The translations under genes were made by a program, and so were the position numbers. Under the pieces are notes generated by a model. It was not told the origin of the DNA and ran no database searches. It saw only the letters and a program-made list of their open reading frames with translations. Shown piece after piece: positions 62,912-64,000 of a stretch of 64,000 nucleotides of DNA; position 1 is the stretch's first letter, and every line of letters begins with the position of its first letter. This stretch comes from Chionoecetes opilio. Lineage: Eukaryota > Arthropoda > Malacostraca > Decapoda > Majidae. The stretch is from NCBI GenBank assembly GCA_016584305.1, contig JACEEZ010020552.1, forward strand, positions 48,501 through 112,500. Direction: 5' to 3'.

Positions 62912-62948
62912 CTGGAAGGAGACAGGAGAAGGATGTGAGTCAGAGCAT

Positions 62949-63190
62949 CTTTTTTTCTTTTCTATCACAAAGGACTGGCCAAGGGCACAACAAAAAGAGG
63001 TAACACAAAGCCCGCTTAGTTACCAGTCTCTATAAAAGACAGTAAGATAATAAAAAAAGGGGGTGGGCCAATTTAGTTCAGGAGGTGTCTTGTTACTCTT
63101 CTCTTGAAAAGATTTAAGTCGTAGGAAGGTGGAAAAATAGAAACAGGAAGAGAGTTCTAAAGTTTACCAGTGAAAGGGATGAAAGAGGAA
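62949..63190 (-). mobile_element. LINE-C 3' end
   Basis: Minus reading gives pieces [14 protein letters not shown] and FKRRVTRHLLN, typical of a LINE RT C-terminus. In the first visible cindr intron. Confidence 0.65.
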
Positions 63191-63227
63191 AGATACTGAT
63201 TAACTCTTGCATTAGGGTGGTCTATCT

Positions 63228-63228
<1 letters not shown>

Positions 63229-63268
<40 letters not shown>

Positions 63269-63372
63269 ACACCACACAAATACACACACTCACACAAATA
63301 CACACACTCACACAAACGCACACACTCACACAAACACACACACACACAAATACACACACACACAAATACACA
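63229..63372. repeat. (CA)n microsatellite
   Basis: Interrupted acacac run with aatacacacac variants. Confidence 0.95.
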
Positions 63373-63399
63373 CTTGACATTTTTTTCTTCTTATCAAAA

Positions 63400-64000
63400 C
63401 AGTGATTAATCTCAGGTACACAACAGTTACAGTAGGATTAACAGGTAGATTAATTAAGGCAGTAAATGTGAAGTACATCAGCACCATCCATCACCATCAT
63501 TTTGGGCACGTCTGATGTTTATGGATGTAAATAGACTGATTCAGTGATTCATTCACAAGGTATCAAATAGTTGTGCCATACAAGGAACTATAAGAGGACC
63601 ATATAGGTTACCTTCTACCTATACATATACCTCGGCTACGTAATTTTATACTCATATAGGTTCCTTGGTGCCATATACACCCATCCCTAAATTAATAAAT
63701 AAAAAAAACAGTCGAGCATGGGAGCATTTCACTTTACACAAGACAAAAATTAGTGAAATGTATACTTTTATCCCAAAATGTCCCAATTCTTCACATCCTG
63801 CCACATTGGCACGTTTATTCAATTATATATGTTCATTGCAAATTAGTTTAAGGAAGAAAGTGATATCTAAGTATGAATAATTTGCGATGGAAAACTAAAC
63901 TATACAATTGTTTTCTATTATATAAAAGGCACCTCATATTATCACATAGGCGACCATCATTGTACGACGCACACAATTTAGGACTGACATCAATAGTATA
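63400..64000. other. cindr 5' intron, nothing recognised
   Basis: AT-rich; no SH3-A exon or repeat family recognised. Confidence 0.4.

Noticed and set aside
62912..64000. First SH3 domain (SH3-A) of cindr
   Set aside because: Searched on the minus strand for an ALYDY-like start and a WW...G block; not found, so it must be beyond the window.

Overview
This is a eukaryotic, intron-rich, repeat-dense window. The gene content, the interstitial TTAGG-like tracts (the arthropod telomere motif), the very long (GA)n arrays and the decapod-style SINE and LINE tails point to an arthropod, most likely a decapod crustacean. That assignment is inference; no mitochondrial or rRNA marker is present. There is no prokaryotic content and no CRISPR array.

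Four protein-coding genes can be assembled exon by exon, all on the minus strand, with intron phases that close at every junction. From right to left: (1) a CIN85/CD2AP-family SH3 adaptor (Drosophila cindr), 62911 to 36732, 15 exons; its first SH3 domain lies beyond the right edge. (2) A TMEM141-like small membrane protein, 23488 to 21122, two coding exons. (3) A GTPBP6/HflX-type GTPase, probably mitochondrial, 21055 to 14562, eight coding exons, starting only 66 bp after the TMEM141 stop. (4) A PHF14 chromatin reader, 12248 to 142 and continuing off the left edge, 13 exons seen, with PHD1, the extended PHD and PHD2; PHD3 would lie outside. Products act in endocytic/actin adaptor work (cindr), organelle ribosome assembly (GTPBP6) and chromatin reading (PHF14); they are not one pathway.

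Most of the remaining DNA is transposable elements and satellites. Three non-LTR retrotransposon families are present mainly as short 3' ends: LINE-A with a TTATGTTC-type tail, LINE-B with an ATCA tail, and LINE-C. There are also an RTE-like RT fragment at 42 kb and other LINE pieces. DNA elements include eight copies of a TTAA-inserting (piggyBac-like) 205-306 bp MITE, six copies of a ~230 bp hairpin MITE at TA sites, three GGTA-ended foldback elements with perfect 8-bp target duplications and telomere-like cores, a hAT-type MITE, pogo/Tigger derivatives and several palindromes. Satellites include a 2 kb array of a 17-bp unit (58.3-60.3 kb), a 27-bp minisatellite (33 kb), a 24-bp minisatellite (62 kb) and six long (GA)n tracts.

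The least ordinary signals are: (a) MITEs flanked by direct repeats of 17-150 bp that are themselves bounded by the element's own target sequence, not by a normal short target duplication; (b) LINE 3' tails lying against splice sites in three different genes, in one case apparently supplying the acceptor; (c) the foldback family with TTAGG-like cores; (d) the tight TMEM141-GTPBP6 spacing.
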